From Pseudomonadota bacterium (GTDB taxonomy: Bacteria > Desulfobacterota > Desulfobacteria > Desulfobacterales > Desulfosarcinaceae), in the NCBI GenBank assembly GCA_023435265.1, contig JAEYRZ010000201.1, positions 1 through 41,424 on the forward strand: a stretch of 41,424 nt of DNA, read 5' to 3'. The notes under the pieces were generated by a model that searched no databases, was not told the origin of the DNA, and saw nothing but the letters and a program-made list of their open reading frames with translations. The translations under genes and the position numbers were made by a program. Positions within the stretch are counted from its first letter, which is position 1, and every line of letters starts with the position of its first letter. Of this stretch, positions 9,017 to 17,562 are shown piece after piece.

Positions 9017-9084
9017 AGGCGCCCTGAAGCCACCCGGAAGTTCAACGCTGGGGGATGGAGGAATCTTCAACCCTCAGGGCGCCT
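9017..9084. repeat. 11-bp perfect inverted repeat between convergent genes
   Basis: AGGCGCCCTGA at 9017-9027 is repeated inverted at 9074-9084, 46 bases apart, between the 3' ends of the helicase remnant and the minus-strand gene that ends at 9,112. It could fold into a bidirectional transcription-end hairpin, but no T-tract follows. The stretch 8,907-9,111 holds no convincing gene. Confidence 0.4.
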
Positions 9085-9111
9085 GCCTGGTCACGAGAAG
9101 TATCGCACGCC

Positions 9112-10080
9112 TCAACCTCCGGCTTTCTTCTCCAGTTCATCCAGTCTGGCCGGCTCGGAAACCGCGATGTCCACCAGCGCCTTGGGAATGGCGCTCTGCT
9201 CGCACATGGTCCTGATTTCCTTCTCCTGGTCGCTGAATTCCATGATTTCGCGGATGGATCCGATGTAGGCCAGCATATCTTCCGGACCGATATCGTCCAG
9301 GGCAGGCCCCTCGGCTTCGGCCTTTTTGCGGGCGGCCTCTTCTGCGGCCAGTCTTTGCTTCTCTTTGAGTTCTTCTTCCATGGACTTTTTGACCGCATCG
9401 ATCACGCCCCGCTCGACGCCGGCGGTTTCCATGATCAATTCCTCGGAGACGCTGTTGTCGAACAGGTAGCGCACCTTTTCTTCCTGGGTTTTACCCGCCG
9501 CCTTGTCGAGCAAAGCGGCCGCCCGCGCCCGTTCGGCGCGTTCTTTCAATATCTGATCATTTACCTGGTTCAGCTTTTCAGTGCTGATTTCGAGAGACTT
9601 GGTAATCAATCCAAAGTCGACCGCCTCCTCGATGAGCAGCCGGATCCCCCGGTCGTCCGGAAGGGCTTTGGCCTTGGCGATCAGCAGATCGAGGCGGGTA
9701 TTCTTGACAATCTCGATCACAGCCGGTCTGCGCTCGGCGCTGCGGAGCTCCGGCCACGTGGCGCCCAACTGGTCGATGAGACGGGTTGTGGCCGCATACG
9801 GGTCGGCCACGTCGTCCAGCGTGAGGGCTGACACCGCAGCGTTGAAATCCTTCAAAAACGGCTGTCCGACTTTGCGCGCCTGATCCACCGCAAAGCGCAG
9901 TTGGATCATGGGGCCGCCGTAGCGGGAGAATTCGAAACCGGCGCTGTCGAGTTCAGACGCCATGCGCTGAATCGATGCCTCCAGTTTTTCTCCGGAAAGG
10001 GCTACAGGATCGTGTTCGAGAATTTTTTCTTCGATGATCTGCCAGAGCGGTTTTTTCGAGATCGCGGTCTCTTTGGTCAT
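9112..10080 (-). CDS. unrecognised coiled-coil protein
   Basis: A 322-residue soluble protein that I do not recognise. ATG at 10,080 is chosen because AAGGAGACAG lies just upstream; a longer frame begins at 10,131 but lacks such a site. The N-terminal 190 residues look globular and mixed (WQIIEEKILEHDPVAL, FDFGLITKSLEI-like segments). Residues about 195-275 are highly charged, with a Glu/Lys/Arg/Ala-rich coiled coil (KKSMEEELKEKQRLAAEEAA). A short C-terminal helical tail follows an acidic linker (ALDDIGPEDMLAYIG). There is no signal peptide or membrane segment. It is divergent from the YhaO/YhaN-like pair with about 300 bases between starts. The function is unknown. Confidence 0.75.
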   Translation of the reverse strand: MTKETAISKKPLWQIIEEKILEHDPVALSGEKLEASIQRMASELDSAGFEFSRYGGPMIQLRFAVDQARKVGQPFLKDFNAAVSALTLDDVADPYAATTRLIDQLGATWPELRSAERRPAVIEIVKNTRLDLLIAKAKALPDDRGIRLLIEEAVDFGLITKSLEISTEKLNQVNDQILKERAERARAAALLDKAAGKTQEEKVRYLFDNSVSEELIMETAGVERGVIDAVKKSMEEELKEKQRLAAEEAARKKAEAEGPALDDIGPEDMLAYIGSIREIMEFSDQEKEIRTMCEQSAIPKALVDIAVSEPARLDELEKKAGG

Positions 10081-10378
10081 GTTCCTGTCTCCTTTGTCGA
10101 TGGATTCTGGTTTGTCTATTGAAGCACGCAATCTAAGGGACTGTCACGCGATTTTCATCTCCTCCCCGGGATCAATTACCCGGCGCTCTGCCAAAGGCCG
10201 GGCGGGCGGGGATTCCCTGAACGTCGATCAAACATTGACATAAGCCTGAAATTCAGCCACTTCTTGCGTGCGCGGGATCGACCGGCAGGCTTCCATGTAT
10301 AGACCGAAACGGTGATCGATATTCTGTGAGCCCTGCCGCTGCGGACGGTTCGCCTGAGAAGGGAATGGGAGGACGCCC

Positions 10379-11632
10379 ATGAAATTCATCCACACGGCCG
10401 ACATTCATCTGGACAGCCCGCTTTCCCGGCTGCAGGCCTATGAAGGGGCGCCGGTCGCGGAAATCCGGCAGGCGTCGCGCCGGGCTTTCGAAAACCTGAT
10501 CGATCTGGCGGTCGACGAAGCGGTGCAGTTCGTCCTGATCGCCGGCGACCTGTTCGACGGCGACTGGAACGACTACAACACCGGGCTGTATTTCATCAAG
10601 CAGGTGCGCCGCCTGGGCGCGGCCGGCATCCGGGTCTTCATCGTGGCGGGCAACCACGATGCGGCGGGCCGCATGACGCGCAGCCTGCCGTATCCCGGGC
10701 ATGTGCACCTTTTCTCCGCCCGCAGGCCGGAGACGCGGATCCTCGACGATCTCAAGGTGGCGGTCCACGGCCAGAGCTTCCCCAAGGCCGCCGTCACAGA
10801 AAACCTGCTTGGCGACTACCCGGAGCCGGTGGCCGGCTACTTCAACATCGGCCTGCTGCACACCAGCCTCACCGGCCGGCCGGGGCACGAACCGTATGCG
10901 CCCTGCGCGCCGGCCGACCTGATCCACAAGGGTTACGATTACTGGGCCCTGGGGCATGTGCACCAGTTCGAAGCGGTCGGCCGGGTGCCGCCGGTGGTGT
11001 TTCCCGGCTGCATCCAGGGGCGCCACGTCAAAGAGTGCGGCGCCAAGGGGTGCGTGCTGGTGACGGCCGAGGAGGGCGCGCCGCTCGAGATCGCGCACCA
11101 CGAGATCGATGTGATCCGCTGGGAATTGGCGGAGATCGATCTGCAGGATGCACAGACCATGGACGAGGTTCTGGAGCGCTTTCGCATTGCCTTGGAAGCG
11201 GTGCTCGAGCGCCACGATCCCAGGCCGGTGGCGGCCCGGGTGGTCTTCGTCGGCGCAACCGACCTGCACGCCCGGCTGGCCGCGGACCCGGAAGAACTCC
11301 GGGGGATGGTTCGGTCCACCGCCATCGAACATTTCGGCGACCGCGCCTGGATCGAAAAGGTGATCGTGCGAACCTCCGCCAAAACCCGGCCCGCGGCCGA
11401 TCCCGGGCCGCTGCGCGAACTGAGTTCCCTGGTGGAGGATCTGGTGGCGGATGAAGCGGATCTGGCGGCCCTGGGCGAGGTCTTGTCCAGCCTTTTTCAG
11501 AAGCTGCCGCCCGACTACCGGCAGGGGGAGGCCCGCCTGCGGCCGGACGATCCGGCGCAGATGCGCGAGCTGGTGGCCCAGGCCCACGCCCTGCTGGTGC
11601 AGCGTCTGAAAAAGGAGGCCGCCGCCTCATGA
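10379..11632 (+). CDS. SbcD/YhaO-like metallophosphoesterase (DNA repair nuclease family)
   Basis: A calcineurin-type phosphoesterase of the Mre11/SbcD group, expected to cut DNA ends or hairpins together with its ATPase partner. Metal-binding motifs occur in family order: DIH (D8, H10), GDLFDG (about 55-60), GNHD (about 91-94), the HTS segment (about 162) and GHVHQF (about 192-197). The 417-residue length fits the YhaO branch, with a C-terminal helical region (about 300-417) probably docking onto the ATPase coiled coil. The gene ends ATGA, sharing four bases with the next gene, the usual arrangement of sbcD-sbcC-like pairs. GGGAATGGGAGG lies upstream of the ATG. Confidence 0.88.
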   Translation: MKFIHTADIHLDSPLSRLQAYEGAPVAEIRQASRRAFENLIDLAVDEAVQFVLIAGDLFDGDWNDYNTGLYFIKQVRRLGAAGIRVFIVAGNHDAAGRMTRSLPYPGHVHLFSARRPETRILDDLKVAVHGQSFPKAAVTENLLGDYPEPVAGYFNIGLLHTSLTGRPGHEPYAPCAPADLIHKGYDYWALGHVHQFEAVGRVPPVVFPGCIQGRHVKECGAKGCVLVTAEEGAPLEIAHHEIDVIRWELAEIDLQDAQTMDEVLERFRIALEAVLERHDPRPVAARVVFVGATDLHARLAADPEELRGMVRSTAIEHFGDRAWIEKVIVRTSAKTRPAADPGPLRELSSLVEDLVADEADLAALGEVLSSLFQKLPPDYRQGEARLRPDDPAQMRELVAQAHALLVQRLKKEAAAS

Positions 11633-14600
11633 AAATCCGGCAAATCCGGCTGGCCGCTTACGGCCCCTTCACCGATGCGACGCTCGATCTGCCCGCTGAC
11701 GGCCTGGACTTCCATCTGGTGTTCGGCCCCAACGAGGCGGGCAAAAGCTCAGCCCTGCGCGCCCTGCGCCACATGCTGTTCGGCATCCCGGACCGGACCG
11801 CGGTCGATTTTCTGCACAGCTACGGCAATCTGCGCATCGGCGCCCGGCTGGTGAACGGCAACGGTGAGGCGATCTCCTTTCTGCGCCGCAAGGGCCGCGT
11901 CAAGACCCTGCGCGGCGCGGACGATGAGGCCGTGCTTGAGGACGACGCCCTGGATCCGTTCCTGGGAGGCGTCACCGCCGACGTGTTCGAGCAGATGTTC
12001 GCCATCGGCCACGAAGACCTGGTGCGCGGCGGCGAGGAGATCATCTCGGGCAAAGGCAGCGTCGGCCAGGCCCTGTTCGCGGCCGGCGCGGGGCTGATCC
12101 GGCTGCAGAACGTGCAGAAAGATCTGGAGCGGCAGTGCGCCGAGCTGTTCAAACCGGGCGGCTCCACGCCCGCGATCAACCAGGCCATCCGCGAGATCAA
12201 AAACGCCCGCCAGCTTCAAAAGGATGCCCTGCTGCCGGCAAGGACCTGGCAGGAAAACGACCAGGCGCGCCGCGATGCGCAAAACCGGCTGGATGAAGTC
12301 AAAGAGCGCCTGGCCGCCTGCAGACGCAGCAAAGCCAGGCTCGAGCGCATCAGGGAAGCCCTGCCGCTGATCGCCCGCAAAAAGGAACTCGAGGCCGAGC
12401 TGGCCGCCTACCAGGGGGTACCGGACCTGATCGACGATTTCGGGGATCAGTGCCGCGATGCGCAAAAAGAGTTGAAGATCGCCGTCCGGGACCTTTCGCG
12501 CGCGCAGGAGGCCATCGGGAGCATCCGCCGGGAGATCGACCGCCTGCCGCCCCAGGCCACCCTGCTCGATCATGCGGCGGCCGTAGAAGCGCTGCAGCAG
12601 GAACTGGGCAGTTATCGCAAAGCCCAGAAGGACAAGCCGGAGCGCGAAGGCCGCATGCGGAACCTGCAATCCCAAGCCGCCGGCATGCTGGCCGAGATCG
12701 GACCGGAGATCGACCCGGAGATCAGAATCGGCATGCCGGGTGAGGCCGCCGCGCAGCTGAAGCTGCCCACTTCCGCCGTGGCCGAGGTTCAGGAACTGGG
12801 CAAAACTTTCGAACGCCTGACGGCACGGCGCGAGTCGGCCGCGGAGCAGCAGCGGCAGCGCGAACTGCTCTTCAGTCAGTTGAGCGGGCAGCGGCGGGCC
12901 ATGCCCGACCCGGTGGAGGTCACCCGGCTGGAACATGCGCTGCAGTCCGCCATGGAAGCCGGACCCATCGACAAGCAGCTGGCCGACCTGCGCGTCACCC
13001 ACCAGGCGCTCTTAGAGGAATTGAACCGCGCCCTGAAACGGCAGACGCTCTGGAGCGGGTCGCTGGAGCGGGTCGATGAGCTGCCCCTGCCTGCAAGGGA
13101 GACGATCGACCAGTTCGATGTCCGTTTCGACGATTTACGGCGCACGCTCGAAAAGCTGCGCGAAAACCAGACCTCCACTGCAGCCGAGATCGCCCGTACG
13201 CGGGCCGACCTGCAGGCCCTCGATCTGGCCCGCGAAGTGCCGACCGAAGCCGACCTGAAAAACGCCAGGGGGCTGCGCGACACCGGTTGGGGGCTGATCC
13301 GCCGCACGCTGGCGGGCGAAACGCCGCCCGTGGAGGCCTCCCAGGAGATGCTGCGCCGATTCGAAGAAGCGACCCTGCCGGATGCCTTCGAAAAGAGCAT
13401 GGCAAGGGCCGATCAGGTCGCCGACCGCCTGTGGCGCGAAGCCGACCAGGTCAGCCAAAAAGGGCTGCTGGAAGCCCGCAAAGACCGCTTGGAAGCTGCG
13501 CTGGGCGAGACCGCCGCCGCGTTTGCCCAGGCCCTGGCCCGGCAGGAGGAACTGCAGGCCGAGTGGCAGCGGCTCTGGCAGCCGGTCGGCATCGTCCCGC
13601 GCAGCGCCCGGGAGATGCGCGCCTGGGTTTCCGAAGTGGCCGCTCTGCGGGAAAAACTGGAGGCGCTGCGCGCCGCCGAGCGCCAGGCGGAACGAATGGC
13701 CGCTCAACGGGCGGCGCTCGGCGCGGAGCTGCTGGCCGGCCTCGCGGACGCCGGGCTTGTCCAGGATCCAGGCGCTTCGCTGGGTGCGCTGGTCAACACC
13801 GCGAGGGCCCGGACACAGGCCCAGAAAGAACTTCAATCCAACATTGCGGCAGCCGACAAGGAGTTGCGCCGCCTGGACCGTGAACGACAGCAGGGGGCCT
13901 CGGAGCTTGCGGCGCTCGAGGGCGCGCTGTCCCAATGGCGAACCGACTGGGCCGCCAGCCTCCGGAAGATCGGCATCCGGCCCGATGCCACGCCCACCGC
14001 GGCACTGGCCGTCATCGAGCGGGTGCGCGACATCAAAAGCAAACGCGACGAAGCCGAAGTGCTGCGCAAGCGCATCGAAGGCATGAACCGCGATTCGTCC
14101 CAGTTCATCTCACGGGTGCAGCGCCTGGTTGATGCCTTGGCGCCGGACCTCGAAACCGAACCCATGGACCGGGCCGCCGAACAGCTCTACGCCCGCCTGA
14201 CGCAGGCCCGCAAGGACGAGGCCCGACGGCAGGGACTGGCCGAACGCCTGGAGGCCACCCGGAAGGATCTGGACAAAGCGGAAAAGCGCTGCTTCCAGTG
14301 CAGAATCGTGATCGAGTCGCTGTGCCAGGAGGCCCGTTGCGCGACCGCAGAGGGATTGACCGAGGTGGAACAACGCGCCCGGAGGCGCAACACGCTGCTC
14401 CGGGAGCGCGACGACAGCGTGCGGCAATTGCGCAAATTGAGCGCCGGCGCAACGGTCGAGCACTTCATTGCCGAAGCCGCCGCCGTTGAGGCCGACCGCA
14501 TCGATCCTGAACTGCAGGAGCTCGAGGCCGAGAACCAGGCCCTCGAAGCGGAGCGCTCAGCGCTGGATCAGAAGATCGGCGCCCTGACCGCGCGGCTCGA

Positions 14601-15168
14601 GCAGATGGACGGCCGATCCCAGGCCGCCCTGCACGCAGAGGAGGCCGAACGCCTGCTGGCCGGCCTGGAGTGCGACGTTGAAACCTATGCGCGCTTGAAG
14701 ATCGCCTCCCTCATCCTCTCCCGGACGGTCGAACAATACCGCGAAAAGCACCAGGGGCCGCTCATCTCGCGCGCCAGCGAGCTCTTCGGCCGCATGACCC
14801 TGGGCGCCTTCAGCCGCCTGCGGGCCGATTACAACGACAAAGGCAACCCGGTGCTGGTCGGCATCCGCGCCCGCAACGACGCCCAGGTGCATGTCGCCGG
14901 CATGAGCGACGGCACCGCCGACCAGCTCTACCTGGCCCTGCGCCTGGCCAGCCTGGAGCAGTACCTGGCGCACAACGAGCCCCTGCCGTTCGTGGTGGAC
15001 GATATCCTGCTGCGCTTCGACGACCAGCGCGCCCTGGCCACCCTTACGGTACTGGCCGAACTGGCGGCCAAAACGCAGGTGCTGTTTTTTACGCACCACC
15101 AGCACCTGGTGGACTTGGCGCAGCGGCACCGGGAGGCGGGGCTGGACTTCAAACTGCATCATTTGTGA
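11629..15168 (+). CDS. SbcC/YhaN-like SMC-family ATPase
   Basis: The Rad50/SbcC-type partner of the upstream nuclease. The 1,179-residue product has N-terminal Walker A GPNEAGKSS (residues 33-41) with the AAYGPF start typical of YhaN, an extended coiled-coil middle (about 180-1,040), and a C-terminal half with a signature-like MSDGTADQLYLALR motif (about 1,093), Walker B FVVDDILLRFDD (about 1,122-1,133) and a switch histidine in FFTHHQHL. The nuclease and ATPase genes overlap by four bases. A CxxC pair (C888, C891) is present but is far from the middle of the coil, so it is not obviously a zinc hook. YhaN-type ATPases, as recalled, are named from Bacillus and have a poorly defined role in DNA repair. 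Confidence 0.88.
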   Translation: MKIRQIRLAAYGPFTDATLDLPADGLDFHLVFGPNEAGKSSALRALRHMLFGIPDRTAVDFLHSYGNLRIGARLVNGNGEAISFLRRKGRVKTLRGADDEAVLEDDALDPFLGGVTADVFEQMFAIGHEDLVRGGEEIISGKGSVGQALFAAGAGLIRLQNVQKDLERQCAELFKPGGSTPAINQAIREIKNARQLQKDALLPARTWQENDQARRDAQNRLDEVKERLAACRRSKARLERIREALPLIARKKELEAELAAYQGVPDLIDDFGDQCRDAQKELKIAVRDLSRAQEAIGSIRREIDRLPPQATLLDHAAAVEALQQELGSYRKAQKDKPEREGRMRNLQSQAAGMLAEIGPEIDPEIRIGMPGEAAAQLKLPTSAVAEVQELGKTFERLTARRESAAEQQRQRELLFSQLSGQRRAMPDPVEVTRLEHALQSAMEAGPIDKQLADLRVTHQALLEELNRALKRQTLWSGSLERVDELPLPARETIDQFDVRFDDLRRTLEKLRENQTSTAAEIARTRADLQALDLAREVPTEADLKNARGLRDTGWGLIRRTLAGETPPVEASQEMLRRFEEATLPDAFEKSMARADQVADRLWREADQVSQKGLLEARKDRLEAALGETAAAFAQALARQEELQAEWQRLWQPVGIVPRSAREMRAWVSEVAALREKLEALRAAERQAERMAAQRAALGAELLAGLADAGLVQDPGASLGALVNTARARTQAQKELQSNIAAADKELRRLDRERQQGASELAALEGALSQWRTDWAASLRKIGIRPDATPTAALAVIERVRDIKSKRDEAEVLRKRIEGMNRDSSQFISRVQRLVDALAPDLETEPMDRAAEQLYARLTQARKDEARRQGLAERLEATRKDLDKAEKRCFQCRIVIESLCQEARCATAEGLTEVEQRARRRNTLLRERDDSVRQLRKLSAGATVEHFIAEAAAVEADRIDPELQELEAENQALEAERSALDQKIGALTARLEQMDGRSQAALHAEEAERLLAGLECDVETYARLKIASLILSRTVEQYREKHQGPLISRASELFGRMTLGAFSRLRADYNDKGNPVLVGIRARNDAQVHVAGMSDGTADQLYLALRLASLEQYLAHNEPLPFVVDDILLRFDDQRALATLTVLAELAAKTQVLFFTHHQHLVDLAQRHREAGLDFKLHHL

Positions 15169-15228
15169 ATACAGGAAGATGAGATGACCGCGCCATCGTA
15201 TCGGTGAGACGGTAATTGCGGGGGCTCG

Positions 15229-16080
15229 ATGGATTTCCTGGCAAAACGGGTTATGGACTCCATTTCGGCGCATGTGGCGATCCTGGATGAGGAAGGTGTG
15301 ATCATCGAAACCAACCGCGCCTGGCGCCGGTTCGCGGAACGTGCCGGGGCGGGCGACCCGACTTCGCTTGGAATGAATTATCTGACGGTGTGCGACAAGG
15401 CCGCTCGGGCCGGGGACCTCGATGCCCGCGCGGCCGCCGGTGGAATCCGTGCGGTTATCAGGGGCGAGGTGCCTGAGTTTCTGCATGATTACCCGTGCCA
15501 TAGCCCCTCCGGACCCCATTGGTTTTATCTGCGTGCGATCCGGCTGTCTGGTTTAAGCCCGTTGAGGATCATCATCAGCCATGAAGAAATCACCAGCCTT
15601 AAACTGGCGCAGGAGGATTTGGAACGCAGTAAAGAAATTCTGCAGGAGCAGAAGCAGAACCTCGAAGAAGCCAACATCGCCTTGAAGGTGCTTCTGAAGC
15701 AGCGCGATGCGGACAAGCACGAGTTGGAACAGACGGTCCTTTCGAAAATCCAGGAACTGGTGCTCCCCCTGCTGGAAAAGCTCAGAACCGGGCAACTCCG
15801 CCCCAGGGAGAAAAACCTTGTGGATATCATCGACACGCACCTCAAGGAAATAACCTCGCCTTTTCTTCGGCGCATGGCCAACATCCGGATCGTGCTGAGC
15901 CCCCAGGAGCTGCAGGTTGCCGATTTGATCAAAAAAGGCAAAAGCAGCAAGGAAATCGCCGAAATGTTGTACATCACCGAGTCCACGGTTCATTTCCATC
16001 GCAAGAACCTGCGCGCCAAATTCGGGCTGAAGCAAAGGTCCGCCAACCTGCGTACGTATCTCATGTCCGTTACCGAGTAA
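15229..16080 (+). CDS. PAS-domain LuxR-type transcriptional regulator
   Basis: A 283-residue cytoplasmic regulator. The N-terminal PAS-like sensor (about residues 8-125: VAILDEEGVIIETNRAWRRFAE and a WFYLRAIRL strand) is followed by a coiled-coil linker (about 125-185: LERSKEILQEQKQNLEE) and a C-terminal LuxR/FixJ helix-turn-helix (about 222-280: LSPQELQVADLIKKGKSSKEIAEML, then TVHFHRKNLRAKFGL). No receiver or kinase domain is present, so the PAS domain probably senses a small ligand or redox state directly. ATG follows a GGGGG stretch. The gene starts 60 bases after the SbcC-like gene but probably has independent control. Such one-component PAS-LuxR proteins are common in sulfate reducers, from general knowledge. 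Confidence 0.88.
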   Translation: MDFLAKRVMDSISAHVAILDEEGVIIETNRAWRRFAERAGAGDPTSLGMNYLTVCDKAARAGDLDARAAAGGIRAVIRGEVPEFLHDYPCHSPSGPHWFYLRAIRLSGLSPLRIIISHEEITSLKLAQEDLERSKEILQEQKQNLEEANIALKVLLKQRDADKHELEQTVLSKIQELVLPLLEKLRTGQLRPREKNLVDIIDTHLKEITSPFLRRMANIRIVLSPQELQVADLIKKGKSSKEIAEMLYITESTVHFHRKNLRAKFGLKQRSANLRTYLMSVTE

Positions 16081-16175
16081 TGACGATCGTTTGGCCACTT
16101 TCGGAACCTGAGGCCAAGCAAGTCAAGTGGCCTCGATCGGTTCAGCTTCTGAAAAAAGTGAATTCGAAATTCAGA

Positions 16176-16205
16176 ACAAAAAGGGCCGGTGAACATCACC
16201 GGCCC
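16176..16205 (-). terminator. rho-independent terminator on the minus strand
   Basis: GGGCCGGTG (16183-16191) and CACCGGCCC (16197-16205) form a perfect nine-base-pair GC stem with a five-base loop. Read on the minus strand the stem is followed by TTTTTG. No T-tract is present in the plus direction. It would stop transcription arriving from the micro-ORF region at 16,505-16,751; the roughly 300 bases between contain no convincing gene. Confidence 0.7.
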
Positions 16206-16504
16206 CATGCGGAAAACATCTTACCAGCCCGTCTCCTTTGATTGCGCGACATTTGTGGCACTGCCCAGGACGGATCCCTTGGATTTTGTTCAACGCAGGC
16301 GGCCACCCGCCGTCTTCACGCGATTGATCGATGCTGCGTTCGCCATCCGCCAAAGGCGCCGCTGTTTCGCCCAGGTAACCCCGACGCCATGATCGATAAC
16401 CCCTCTTTCCGTGGATGAGGTGAGGCTGATCGACGCCATCGCGGGGCTTGGGAAGGCGATAGCCGCTATGCCGGTATATGTTTCATGGGCGATCTCCACG
16501 TACT

Positions 16505-16606
16505 CTATGAACGTTCGCGCCGATGAGGGACGACGGCTGCTTCGGGACGCACATGCTTGTGCAGGAAGTAGCCCAACATCACCATGGTCAAAGTCAATCC
16601 GATCAT
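16505..16606 (-). CDS. putative 33-residue single-pass membrane microprotein
   Basis: A short frame starting MIGLTLTMVMLGYFLHKHV with one short hydrophobic stretch (residues 2-15) followed by a basic tail (RPEAAVVPHRRERS). The ATG at 16,606 has a strong GGAGG site five bases upstream, and this site directly follows the stop of the preceding micro-ORF at 16,620. The good ribosome-binding site, coupled arrangement and downstream terminator argue for real translation. I know no family for it. It could instead be a remnant of a larger membrane protein gene. Confidence 0.4.
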   Translation of the reverse strand: MIGLTLTMVMLGYFLHKHVRPEAAVVPHRRERS

Positions 16607-16619
16607 TGCGTCCTCCAAT

Positions 16620-16751
16620 CTATCCCTGGATGTCGATGCCGAGATCGCAGCCCAGGTGTTCATCACGGTTGCCGCACTCGAAATTCCGTTCACGTGTGTC
16701 GACATGGCCCTCGTTGTTGTCATCGAAGTAATCGAAAACTGTATGTTCCAT
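16620..16751 (-). CDS. putative 43-residue acidic microprotein
   Basis: A short frame beginning MEHTVFDYFDDNNEGH, rich in Asp and Glu, with two cysteines (residues 31 and 40 approximately). AGAGGTGACTT precedes the ATG, an almost ideal Shine-Dalgarno sequence. It ends immediately before the ribosome-binding site of the membrane micro-ORF, giving a bicistronic look. An overlapping frame (start near 16,723) that runs into the second micro-ORF lacks a comparable site. No homologue is known to me. Confidence 0.35.
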   Translation of the reverse strand: MEHTVFDYFDDNNEGHVDTRERNFECGNRDEHLGCDLGIDIQG

Positions 16752-17058
16752 AAGTCACCTCTTTCGGTTGGTTGATCGTTTTGTTGTTGGTTCTTGCCCG
16801 GCAAGTTACATCATCATCGGCAGCCCGCAACGAGAGCCGATCGGCTGTAAAATGGCAGGCAGAACCTACCAGAGGACAATGCGTCCAGGCGGCGTAATCG
16901 TGCGTAAAGCCCTGTGTCCGCGGGCCAGGCGCCTTTGTGCCCTCCGCTGGCGGGGTGGGTTTTTCAAAGCCCATATCCACTCTGCACGTTATAGATCGCC
17001 TGCCGGCAATGCATTAGAAGAGTGGAGGCTGTCCATTTCGATTCCAAGGAGAAATACC
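16752..17058. other. intergenic leader region, nothing recognised apart from a ribosome-binding site
   Basis: About 300 bases between divergent micro-ORF and copper-storage genes. It probably carries both promoters. A GCCGATCGGC-type palindrome near 16,839-16,848 and AAGGAG at 17,046-17,051 (serving the next gene) are visible. An open frame crosses it from 16,768 but shows no protein-like pattern before the Met at 17,059. Confidence 0.4.
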
Positions 17059-17454
17059 ATGCAGACCACTTTACAAATGATCAAAACCCACCCGGGTCGG
17101 CCCTGGGCCGATCCGCAGCGTCTGGCCAGCGTCATCGCGGAGCTTTACACCTGTGCGCAGACCTGCACCTCGTGCGCCGATGCCTGCCTGGGTGAAAAAG
17201 AGGTTCAGCCCCTGATCGGCTGCATCCGCAGGAATCAGGATTGCGCGGATATCTGCCTGGCCACCGGCGCCATGCTTTCGCGGATCACCCTTCCCAACAG
17301 CGACCTGCTGCGCACGGTGCTCAATGCCTGCGTAAAGGCCTGCAATGACTGCGCCGTGGAGTGCGACCAGCACGCGGGCATGCACGAACACTGCAAGGTG
17401 TGTGCGGAGGCTTGCCGGCGCTGTGAAAAAGCCTGTCGTGACATCATGGGCTAG
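17059..17454 (+). CDS. four-helix-bundle copper-storage protein (Csp, DUF326 type)
   Basis: A 131-residue protein with 17 or so cysteines arranged in CxxxC pairs along amphipathic helices (CAQTCTSCADAC, CIRRNQDCADIC, CVKACNDCAVEC, CKVCAEACRRCEKAC), the hallmark of Csp proteins, which fill the core of a four-helix bundle with Cu(I) thiolates. There is no Tat or Sec signal, so it matches the cytosolic Csp3 type rather than exported Csp1. Histidines in CDQHAGMHEHC may guard the bundle mouth. ATG at 17,059 has AAGGAG eight bases upstream; the longer frame from 16,768 is noncoding in appearance. It probably buffers copper; no efflux pump or CopY/CsoR gene is nearby. Confidence 0.88.
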   Translation: MQTTLQMIKTHPGRPWADPQRLASVIAELYTCAQTCTSCADACLGEKEVQPLIGCIRRNQDCADICLATGAMLSRITLPNSDLLRTVLNACVKACNDCAVECDQHAGMHEHCKVCAEACRRCEKACRDIMG

Positions 17455-17562
17455 CCGCCGGCCGGTCCGGGAAGAATGCTCTTGGGCGAAAGAGCGGGAT
17501 TGGTCTTGCATGCCGCAGCGCTGGGGACATACCCTGCTCTCTGAAGAACTTTTCAGGAGGAA

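Noticed and set aside
14290..14301. CxxC as a Rad50-type zinc hook in the YhaN-like ATPase
   Set aside because: C888/C891 are far from the middle of the coiled coil, where a hook would be expected.
16290..16499. 69-residue minus-strand frame downstream of the membrane micro-ORF
   Set aside because: No ribosome-binding site and no recognisable pattern; it lies between the micro-ORFs and the terminator but looks like untranslated sequence.
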